This document shows positions 36,247 to 45,495 of a DNA stretch of 64,000 bases, piece by piece (position 1 is the stretch's first letter; each line of letters opens with the position of its first letter). The notes beneath the pieces were generated by a model. That model searched no databases. It was given only the letters and a program-made list of their open reading frames with translations, and was not told the origin of the DNA. Location: contig CALYLX010000159.1 in the NCBI GenBank assembly GCA_944990035.1, positions 1,834,489 through 1,898,488 of the forward strand, written 5' to 3'. Made by a program: the position numbers and the translations under genes. This DNA is from Clitopilus passeckerianus (taxonomy: Eukaryota > Basidiomycota > Agaricomycetes > Agaricales > Entolomataceae).

Positions 36247-37137
36247 ATGATCTCGCCGAATGCAGCGACACGGCTCAACAACTTTCGCGGACAGAAAAAG
36301 CAGCTACTAGGAAACCAAGCTGGCCAGGTTCCCCCTGCATGGCGGAACACAAATTCCGCCACTGAGTCTGGGGCAAGGGGCAAGCACGTGCAAGGTAGCA
36401 AAATACTATTGAGCCAGCTACCCCCAGATGTCCTGGAGAAAGAGGTAGAGGTGCGTGTCCCCGGGTTAGAGGCAAATCTTTGTGATAGGCGCTTATATAT
36501 AACCCTCGTTTTTTTCTTGGTTGTTTGCAGGAACTCTTCCGGAAAACGGTCGGACCACTAAGTGATTGCTTCTTGATATACAACTCCCAAGGGAGGTCCA
36601 AGGGTATGGCGGTAGTGGGGTTCCAGCGGGCAGGAGATGCCGCAGTTGCAAGGACGAAGTACAATGGGAAGGTCGTCGATGCTCGTTCGTGGAACTACAA
36701 TCTTGCCTTTAACCTTTCACTGATTACGCTACCTAAGCAGGCAAACCTCTCAGAATTGAGATTATCGTAGATTCAGAATCCGTCAGTCCAGCAGCACCAC
36801 CTACCCTGCTTAGCCGCCTAGAACCGAAGCCACTTGCAGCCAATAATCATGTCAATAACGTCCCTTTGATACCCACGTAAGAGCAAGCTTTTCTTTAAAT
36901 CCGCTCTTCCATTGACGTATATCTCTCAGGCCGTCATCGCATATGAAAGCTGCCTCCAACCCTGCGAAGCTCGCGCCCACCCCTGCGCGACGCGTCCGGT
37001 ACAAGAAAGGCCCGAGAAGGCTTAACAAACGACCTGCAGCGGCAGGTGTGGTCAAATCCGTACCGGTGACCCGGGATCAACTCGACAAGGAGATGGACGA
37101 CTACCGCGCAGCCACGGATACCTCAAGCGTGGTCTAA
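36247..37137 (+). CDS. YRA1: Aly/REF-type mRNA export adaptor (RRM protein)
   Basis: This is a nuclear adaptor that links spliced mRNA and the TREX complex to the export receptor. It has 233 aa in exons 36247-36450, 36531-36684, 36741-36876 and 36930-37137. An RRM spans about residues 50-125, with RNP-like KILLSQLPPDV and SKGMAVVGFQRA. A basic Arg/Lys/Pro-rich stretch follows, and the C-terminus carries the conserved REF box (TRDQLDKEMDDYRA), which in Aly/Yra1 binds the helicase UAP56/Sub2. The N-terminal UAP56-binding box (LDDII type) is not evident. The exon sum is a clean multiple of three. Confidence 0.88.
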
Positions 37138-37373
37138 CTCTCTTTGTCTCTTCCTCCCCAAGTTTTTCTACCACCCCTGCGCCACCAACTCTGCTTCCTT
37201 TCTTCTCCAGGGTTTTATTGCAGTATAATTGAATTAATTAATCAAAGTGTAATTTTATCTTATCTCTCTGATTATGTAATATCATGAGGCATCTCCCCTG
37301 CCTAATCTAGTATCTGCAGTCCGAGCGTGCCACACCCAGCTCGTAGTTCGCGTCCTCCAAGCTTGTTGCAGAG

Positions 37374-39573
37374 ATGGTCGCACCGCTCTATACGACTGAC
37401 TCTGGACTGCTCTTTCATGCTGGTAAGATCCTGGTGTTGACGATTGGGTTGCCTGCGAGGGGCAAGACACATATTTCGAGGGCTTTGGAGCGATATCTAC
37501 GATGGATGGGAGTCAAGACAGCCGTTATATCGCTAGGAGATTACAGGCGGAAGGTGCTGGGTGGGAGCAAGAATTTGCCTCCGGATTACTTCACGCTAGG
37601 TGAGCCACCAGCTCCAAATGTCCGCACCATCGACCGGCTGATCGGGATGAATTGAAGGCGAGAAGAGCAGCGAAACGCAGGCTCTGAGGAGGAAGATCGC
37701 GGATGACTGTGAACAGCTTATCTGGAAGTTCTTCAAGGATGGCGGGCAGGTTGTTATCTACGACGCCAATAATGGAACAAAGGCCGTTAGGAATGGGATT
37801 GCTGAGAGATTCGACAAGGAGGGAATCCATGTCGTTATGTTGGGTGCGGTCTTTGATCTCTGCCTGCGTGACAGGACTTGTTCTTAACGAGAATCTAGAA
37901 AGCATCTGCAATGACAAGACCATCATCGAGAATAACATCCGAAGCGTCAAGATCTCTTCGCCCGATGTAAGTGTTGCTTGGGTCCATTTATTAGGGAATT
38001 TGCTGAGCATTCATAGTACAAAGGGTGGGATCCAGATAAGGCAGTTCACGACTACTACCAGCGGATTAAGGACCATGAGAAGTACTACCAGACTATTGAT
38101 GACAAGACTTGGCCGTTCATTCAAATATTTGATGTGAGTGCGGGTTCGAACCTCTCCTGAGCCAATATTTATACTTCCGTTTATAGGTGGGGGAGAAGAT
38201 CAGGATGAATGTAAGCAGTTTCTCGAATTACTCTCGTATTTTTGGCTGACCTACACTCGTCTAGAACATCCATGGGTACCTACAAGTAAGTATAGACAGT
38301 CTCGAACGAATGGACCAGTCATAACCAATCCACACAGTCACGAATAGTGTTCTTCCTCATGAACATCCACAACCGCTTCCGGATCATATACTTCGCCAGA
38401 GTAAGTGGGCCCCTCTAGCCTAGACATATCCCAAGCTAACCCATTTCCCCTAGTCCGGCCAATCCCTCATCGAGCACTCTTATAAAGCCGATGCAGACCT
38501 CTCTCCAGCTGGGTGGGAGTACGCTGAGCAACTCAAGGACTTTGTCCTCAAGAGGCGTCAGCGGTGCCTCGAACAAAGAGGATTGAATCCATCCGAACGA
38601 AAGTTGGTGGTACGTATCCCATCCGGCCATGCCTCCTCACCCCAGCTTAACACCCGTTTCGCCTCCATAGATCTGGACCTCCACCCACCGCCGAGCAGCC
38701 CACACCGCCTGGCCCTTCCTCGCCGCCGCCCGCGCGTCCGAGTCCGCCGATACCATCCCCACCACCTCTGGCTCTGCACACACCCTCGGCGGTGTACACC
38801 ATGGCGAATCCGGCTCTCGAATCAGCTCGCCCACGCTGAACGTCAAAGTCATGGAGAAGCCGCAGATGTTGGAGATTAATCCGGGGATTTGGGATGGGTT
38901 GTCGCCGGAGCAGGCGAAGAAGTATTATCCTGGGGACTGGGAGAGGTTCATCAAAGATCCGTATTCGTATAGGGTGCCGAGGGCGGAGAGTTATCACGAT
39001 TTGAGTGGTATGTGGTTGGTTTTCTCCCGTATTTAGAGAGAGACGAGGTGCTGATGGATTCTGGATATAGTTCGGATTGACCCCGTCCTGATCGAGCTGG
39101 AGAAGGAACAGGAAGACCTGCTCATTATTGGACACGCCTCCGTCATTCGGTGCATGCTGGCCTATCTCATCGGTCTACCTGCCTCAGAGATCCCCGCCAT
39201 CGAAATCGCGCGTGGAGACCTCCTCGAAGTCATACCCGCCTCATACGGCGTGCAGAGCCAGGCGTTCCACTTCTGGGATGGGCAGGGGAAACAAGGTCCG
39301 GACCCGACGAATTTCTATGAGAATTATTCGGAGGATAAGGAGGGGAAGAGGGCGAGTTTTTGGGAGAGTATAGAGAAGATGAATAACCAGTTGGGGGTGT
39401 TTGAGGATGTGCAGCCGTTGGGGAAGGATAGGGAGGGGAATGGGGCGAGTGATGGTGTAGACGAGGAAGCCGAGGCGGCAGCAGCAACTGGTGCTCCTCA
39501 AATTACAGTGATGGATGTAGGTGAAGCGGAGAAGCAGGCGGCGGAGGTCGGGAAGACGGCTGCGATAGTTTAA
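37374..39573 (+). CDS. PFK26: 6-phosphofructo-2-kinase (PFK26-like), bisphosphatase domain probably inactive
   Basis: It makes fructose 2,6-bisphosphate, the activator of phosphofructokinase, in the cytosol. It has 566 aa in ten exons: 37374-37599, 37658-37843, 37899-37966, 38017-38133, 38187-38210, 38265-38285, 38338-38400, 38454-38609, 38671-39007 and 39071-39573. The kinase domain comes first, with the Walker A loop GLPARGKTH near residue 28 and later YDANNGT and SPDYKGWDPDKA. The phosphatase-like domain starts at FARSGQS, where the usual RHGE is RSGQ: the catalytic His is Ser, as in yeast Pfk26. The second His is kept (IIGHASVIRCMLAYL). Two exons are only 24 and 21 nt. The tail is acidic and Ala-rich. 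All phases agree. Confidence 0.92.
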
Positions 39574-39714
39574 AAGATAGGCGGTGGGCTCGTAACTGTA
39601 CTTGTATTGGCGGTTTGGTCTTCTCGACGTTTTGATAGAATTTGCAACAGGGCATAATTAGATAATAATACACGGAAGGCTTGGCTCTTGACTGGACTGG
39701 ACTGGACATACGGT

Positions 39715-40397
39715 TCATTGCTTTGCGACTTGTCTTGCTATGGTAGTGATTTGCAGGGTTGCCTGCCACCAGAAAATCATCCCTAATCCAAGTAATCCAT
39801 GGGTTATTCCCCAAGCCGTTTCTGGTGTAAGTTTGTACCTGAAAAGATGTCAAAGAGATGAAATCCGGGAGTGGCTAGATGTACGCACAATTCGGCCAAG
39901 TCCCCAAGAGAGTAAGGAATAAACCGTGGTGTTTGCAGGAGAATGGTGGATGCAATGCTGTGGTACACGCAGAACCCCAACGCCACCGCTCGTTTTCCAG
40001 GCAGGAAATCTACAGACACGTAAGATGTTGGTGAGAATTAGAAAAGACGCGTCAGTGAACGTACCAGGCAACGAGAAACATAGTAAAGAGATCAAGCAGC
40101 TCGCGGTGACCAAGGAAGAGTAGAGCTAGGTAAGGGCAAATGAAGCAGACTTGTTTAGCCGAATCCAAGACACGTCGTTTCCACAAAGAACCCCCGTACC
40201 TTCAAGAAGACAAGCGTCGTATTGTTCAATTGAAGGAAAGGTAAGGCCGTAGGTGACAGGAGGCCTTGAACTCCAACAGGTCCTTCTAGAGCGATGTGTA
40301 GGAGAAAAACGGCGTTCCTGGATGCCACTGAGGTCAGCTCCCGGATCGCTTGGAACCTCCTAGGCAGAAGTGCTTACAGGGAACTACGAGCTGCCAT
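39715..40397 (-). CDS. small four-TM membrane protein of unknown function (147 aa, five exons), intact copy
   Basis: I assembled this gene by splicing. Exons in reading order are 40397-40378, 40317-40200, 40125-40065, 40009-39889 and 39838-39715, summing to 148 codons with every junction in phase. Four hydrophobic segments are visible around NAVFLLHIALEGPVGVQGLL, LYSSLVTASCLISLLCFSL, VALGFCVYHSIASTILL and WGITHGLLGLGMIFWW. The protein resembles small uncharacterised basidiomycete membrane proteins, but I cannot name a family. It is divergent from the PH-domain pseudogene, and the pair is duplicated at 44.3-48.3 kb, where this gene is reduced to a fragment. Confidence 0.68.
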
Positions 40398-40929
40398 AAC
40401 GAATGGTACAGGTGGCCAGGCAGGAGGATCCTGGAAATTGCTGGTGCCAAGCGGAAGGTTTGGAACCGGTTGGCGGGTACGTGAGTTCCCGACGACGCCA
40501 CGCTTGCTCTCAAACTTGAACGACGATGAGAAACGTTTCATGCTGTCCATAGATACTTCTCAATGCTAGTCTCGAGCGACATGCTGCCTGAAGAACAGAG
40601 ACTTTGTGATTGGTGTAAAGCTTTGTATACCGCTAAAGTCTACGGTACCAGCTGAAGGTATACCCATAAAGTTGACATAAAACCACCTACGGAAAAAGCA
40701 CACACCGACTCGGATTGAATAAAAGTCACTGGTGAGTATTTATTCTTAATTTTTCGTCTCTAGCGGTTGGTTATTTCAGGCAGATCCTATGTATCGGCGG
40801 CTGGAATGGAACAAAGTCGAAGGTGGCAAGGTGCACACCTAAACTGGTCGGTGTATCTGTATCTGGGGCATGTCTCAAGCGAAATCCAATGGTTCGCAAA
40901 AAGTTTCCAACATCAAATGTAGGTTCCGC
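40398..40929. promoter_or_regulatory. divergent promoter of unit A (four-TM gene and PH-domain copy)
   Basis: These 530 bases separate the starts of the four-TM gene (-) and the PH-domain pseudogene (+). Parts are recognisably homologous to 44560-45490 in unit B, for example the stretches around 40780-40860 and 40890-40930. The flank was therefore copied together with the genes. Confidence 0.5.
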
Positions 40930-43900
40930 ATGCCGCTTTCGTCATCCACCACTGGGAATCACATAGGTTTTGACACGGACGTAAAGATTCGAGTTACTGG
41001 CGGCGGTCTGGACAACTAGGACGACGCATACGTGTACGATATGAAGCTTGAAATTAGGAATGTCCCAACCCACTACCATTCTTGGAAATGTAGTCGTGGA
41101 TGATTACATGGTTGGTGTGCTCGACTACGAGAAGCCTGCGCGAGATAGGATGCCAAGAACGTTCCCTTTCACTCGGAGGGATGGCCTCTAAGGTTTCGTG
41201 GGGCCACCTTTGCGGCCATTCTTCAAGCTACCTGCCCTTACACCTGGGCTTGTCCCCAGTCGTACTAAGGCACAGAAGAGGTCAGTGATGTTGGAGCCAA
41301 CCTTGACTCGTCGGCCGTTTGGCCGGGGTCAAGCAGGGTTTTCGGCGGTTCGATCGAAAGGTCAAAAGATTCATGCGTGACCTTCGCCGTCACATGCCTC
41401 TTTATGAAGCACAACGCGACTTGAAATCTTGAATCTTCAGACGCGACTCTTATCTCTGGTCGTCGTTAAAACGTTAACCGCCTAGACCTGTTTCAGACCT
41501 TGAGCTCGTTATCCAATGAGGCGTCCCCTTGCAGACGAATAGGCGCCAGTGGTGGTACAAATCAGATGGTCAAGCCCCCATCCAAATCAGGACGGTGGTC
41601 ACGCCTTGACCTGTGGCCTTTTGGGGCTGAAGGGTTTGATGGGGTTTTGACGAGGTTTGACGAGGGTTTGACTTGCGGTCTAGACATTGCTGGAAGAGGT
41701 CGCAACCAACTAGGCAGCACTTTATAAGGACAGCCATGTTTCCGACTTGTTGCCTACCAATCATATCACCCTGCAATGGTATCTACCAATGGCCCTGGCG
41801 TCTTTAGAAATGAACGATAATAAGAGGTTGATCCCCGGTCTAGCCAACTCTGTTGACATTGGCACCTCTTATGACGCTACTCAGATCCCCAAATTTCATG
41901 CTTATCGCACTCCCTATATTTCAGACAGGTCGTATGTCACTGCCGCCTCTCAGCTCGTACAGCCTCTACAAGAGCTACCGGAGTCTTCGACTTCGACGTT
42001 AGCTACGCCCACCCCTAACTTGGACATACTGCGCCACCCTGGAGGCGAAGCGAGAGAGGTAAGGTGGAGAAGAGATGGACGTTTGTCTCTCACACCGCCG
42101 TTGGATATTTTACCCACCAAATCCACCACCACGCGACCAGCGACGTTGGGCATTGACCTCAGGAATGGCCACAATGCTGGCTACGACCTGATGGATGTGG
42201 GAGGGGTGAAGGACACCGATGTGAAGGGGAAAGGAAAGATGACGCCCTGGCAGGCAGAGAACGATGAACTTGAAGAAGCCATCGATATGGACACCAAGGC
42301 ACCCACGATCTATGTACCCACCACGAGCTTAGGGAAGGGCTATTATCAAGATTATTTCTCGTCTAAGTCGGTTGTTTTGCCTAAGGCGACCGATGTGAAG
42401 GCACAACCACACGACGTTCCGTTCTCCACATTACAACCCCTACCTTTGTCCTCCTTTGCTAGCACGTCACTACGACCTCAAGATTCCTCTGCCTCGGGCA
42501 GTACCTGGGCCATAGGCGGGCCTTCACGTCCTGGTGTTGGGACTGGTGTCGGGATCGGGATCGTGTCGACGTCAAGTATCTACAAGCATACGTCGAGGAG
42601 TATGTCGGACTTCCCTACACCTTTGGAAGAAGAGCCGTCACAAAGCTGCTCTTCCAGAGTCGGCCAACCAGCAGTTGACGATGCTGATCCTACCCCGCCG
42701 CCGCTACCGAGAGGGAAGAGGAAATACTACATCAGCAAGCCACCACCCTATCAGGCTGTAGTGGAAGTTCACCCGACCGAACCAAAGGAAATCTACTTAC
42801 CCAAACCACCCTCGCCTCGAAGGCATACCCTCCCTACCTTCAACTCTACTACCGACCCTCCGCCATACCCTTTACTCTTTCCCACTACAGCATCCTCATC
42901 GAACCCAGAGATGACGAAGGTCGTGAACGCTTACCACAATATATTAATCATATCTTCATGAGTGCTGTTGTTAGTATGAAGATGGAGTTCCGTTCAGCAG
43001 GTGTTCTGGCCGGTGATAGGAGATGGAGGAAGGTGGTTTGCGTCCTGGAGGGACCTCCTTCAAGGTGTACAAGTATCAACCTGTTGCTCACGGCTCTATC
43101 ATTGGAGATTGGTGGAGGAAGTCCAGGGTTGCAAGGACTACTGGGGGTCCTTCAGCCTCGCCGGTCAACATTGCCTCAGGCTGCCAAGTGAACGAAGCAT
43201 CTGAACTGCTAACGAAGTCGATATTATGCCCCTTGCCTCTCTGATCAAGCTTTGGCATGCCCGTACCCGTGCGGAGGGTGAAATCCCGAGCAATTCGACA
43301 TCCCCTTCTTCGAGCACCACCCCTACCTCTCGACCATTTCTCACCGCTTCCAGTGCTTCAGACCGCTCGTCGGGATCTGACAGTGGCTCCGGAGAACATA
43401 CCCCGCATCTCTCGATGCCCAACTTTGTGAACGCTCCTACTTCCTCTAACGGGACAACGACTTCTTCATATCTGGTCGCCAACGATCGAGTCTCACCCTC
43501 ACCCTCTGATATCCCAAATTTCTTGCCCAACGAGTACCCCTTCAAAACCCCCACCACTATTTTTGGTATCGGAACCGCTAGTCGTTCTGGCCCATCGCAG
43601 CCACCCCCCGAAACGGGAGAACTGCTCAAGACATACTCAATGCAAGGTGCCCAGAGCGGAATTGCGTATGATTACTTCAAGAGGAGGAACGTTGTTCGTG
43701 CCTGTCTGGAGGGCGAGCAGTTCTTGATGCACACCAGTGGTATGGTGGAGATGAATGCATGGATTGAGGTAAGAAAACCTGTATCTTCAAATCTGGGATC
43801 TCACACTAACGGGATTATAGGCTCTACAATCTGCTGCGGATGTTGCGCTTGACCTTGATGAGAGGCCGATGCCCAGAAGACGTCGTCGATTTCTACCACG

Positions 43901-43943
43901 ACGGCGTATCATTGACGTTCCTCCCGAGGTCACGGTTTTGTAA
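40930..43943 (+). pseudogene. PH-domain protein, degenerate copy (unit A)
   Basis: This is a broken relative of the 908-aa PH-domain gene at 45496-48270. From the ATG equivalent at 40930 the frame is stopped by TAG at 41017-41019, where the intact copy has a sense codon. Homology continues through all frames: 41747-42890 (TFNSTTDPPPYP), the PH-like start MKMEFRSAGVLAGDRRWRKV at about 42975, LGEWWR-type and Ser-rich stretches at 43080-43480, and the end of the domain (YDYFKRRNVVRACLEGEQF) near 43665. The same final intron is recognisable at about 43770-43820. At least three more frame changes are needed. A stretch of about 420 bases near 41285-41705 has no match in the other copy. Confidence 0.82.
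41285..41705. other. insertion specific to the unit A pseudogene
   Basis: Compared with the intact PH-domain gene, about 420 extra bases lie between the sequences matching its 45870 and 45885 regions. The segment repeats TTGACC/GGTCAA-like words (for example at 41323, 41361, 41568 and 41605). I see no clear terminal inverted repeat or target duplication, so a mobile-element origin is only a guess. Confidence 0.4.
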
Positions 43944-44334
43944 TATACGTCGATATTGACAGATACCACGTCTTTCAGTCGCCTCGTAATTCGGTTGGGC
44001 AGTCAGCTTCAAAGTTTCTGTGAACGTTTAACTTTTGGGATCGACGGTATCTCCTCATTGACTTCTACGACCTTTTACCCTGTAGTATTATTCAAGTACT
44101 ACATGTTGTAGTTTGCAACCGCCAACAAACGTGGCCACTTGACCCCGAAAACTTCAAACACGAGTATTTTGCTCATTTCTGGTCCAGTTGTCTAAATACT
44201 GGTGCGTTGGGGGTGCATAGAGGATGCACATATACTCCCATAGTTAGATCCTTCAAGTTGGTTGGAAATAGGCGTAATGCTGACCCGTGGGTTGTATACC
44301 CTATTTTGGTACATTTTCGCAACTAGATGAATCC
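43944..44334. other. boundary between duplicated units A and B
   Basis: About 390 bases between the end of the PH pseudogene and the start of detectable homology to the four-TM gene. No gene seen. The junction of the segmental duplication must lie in or near it. Confidence 0.45.
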
Positions 44335-44554
44335 AAGACGCGTCGCTTCCACGAACACGCGTTCCTTCAGAAACCTAAAGACGAGCGTCGTACAGTTCAA
44401 CCGAAGGAAAAGTAAAGCTGTCGATGACACGACGCCTTGAATACCAATAGGTCCCTTGAGGGCAATATGAAGGAGATACACGATGTTTCCGGACAGCGTT
44501 CGGGTCAATTTCTGGGCCCTTCGAACATTCCACAGGCGCGCTGCGAGCTGCCAT
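44335..44554 (-). pseudogene. four-TM membrane protein, truncated copy (unit B)
   Basis: The start (MAARS, ATG at 44554) and exon 2 (IVYLLHIALKGPIGIQGVVS, then LLFLRLNCTTLVF) match the intact four-TM gene at 39715-40397. The splice acceptor of exon 2 is changed (CCG instead of CAG at the equivalent site). Homology ends near 44335, inside the next intron, so the last three exons are absent. It cannot code the full protein. Confidence 0.75.
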
Positions 44555-45495
44555 AACGAATGGTAAGGCTGGCGGGGCAGAGGAGGCTGGAATAGTGCAA
44601 GGTGCCAAGCCGAACGCTGAAAACCGGTTGACGGCTACATGGTTCCCGATGACGTTCACAGTTGTTCAACAACGATGGGAAACGTTTACGTTGTCCATGA
44701 TTCCTTCCAAAGGTTAACATGGGTCTGTATGCTCTGCGAGGCTCTGCATCTGAAATAGAGAAGCAGCTTATGCTCAGCATACTGCACATATTACCGCTGA
44801 GTCTGTGCTGGGATCACACGGTTTCTATGGAATTGTTGACCTGAAGCCTGAGCAAACGATACGAAACCTCGAAGTTATTTGAAAGAACATCTATCGCCTT
44901 CCTGGAAGTGAGTAGTTGTTCTGAATTCTTTCGTCCCCAAGTTCTGATCATCGGCAGTCCTGCAGTCATACTATACAGATGATCCCTTTGTGCCGGCGGC
45001 TGAAACGGAACAAAGTGGAAGAATATTGAATGCACACCCGACAAGTTGGGTATATCCGGGACATGTCTCAAGCTGTCTCTCGCCAAGTCCTATTCAATTT
45101 GATACGAATCTATGTAGCCGCCCCGAAATGTGCCAAGAATGATCGGCACGAGCGGGGGAGGGGGGAACAGGTGACGACTGGCGCTGCCAAAAATACCCGT
45201 GAAGTTCCGTCATCGATCCATGACTATTAATATCCTCACATGAGGGTTCTGTCCGTTTTATGCGGTCGAGCCTGAGCAACTGAGGAACCATGGGTGCTCA
45301 GATTCCTCGTTCAGTGCTACAGGATTACACCCCAAATACTCAGGTGAGCTTTCACACTTGGGCGAAATGTGCTGAGGCTGAATTGGTACCCTTTCTTCGC
45401 CTTTCCTATTGGTTTTGTGGTGCTGATGGCTATTACCCCAGACTCGCGTCAGCTGGTTCGCCCAAAAAGTCTCCAGCATCAAATGCAGGTTCCGT
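44555..45495. promoter_or_regulatory. divergent region of unit B, possible 5' exon of the PH-domain gene
   Basis: This region corresponds to 40398-40929 in unit A but is about 400 bases longer; the extra part is roughly 45085-45450. It contains ATG GGT GCT at 45290 opening MGAQIPRSVLQDYTPNTQ and followed by GTGAGC, which could be a first coding exon of the PH-domain gene, but I cannot fix the splice. Confidence 0.35.

Noticed and set aside
37591..38010. 139-codon minus-strand open stretch inside the PFK26-like gene
   Set aside because: Antisense to well-supported exons; shadow reading.
38140..38160. tRNA T-arm-like sequence (gggttcgaacct)
   Set aside because: It lies in an intron of the PFK26-like gene and has no acceptor stem, D-arm or anticodon arm around it.
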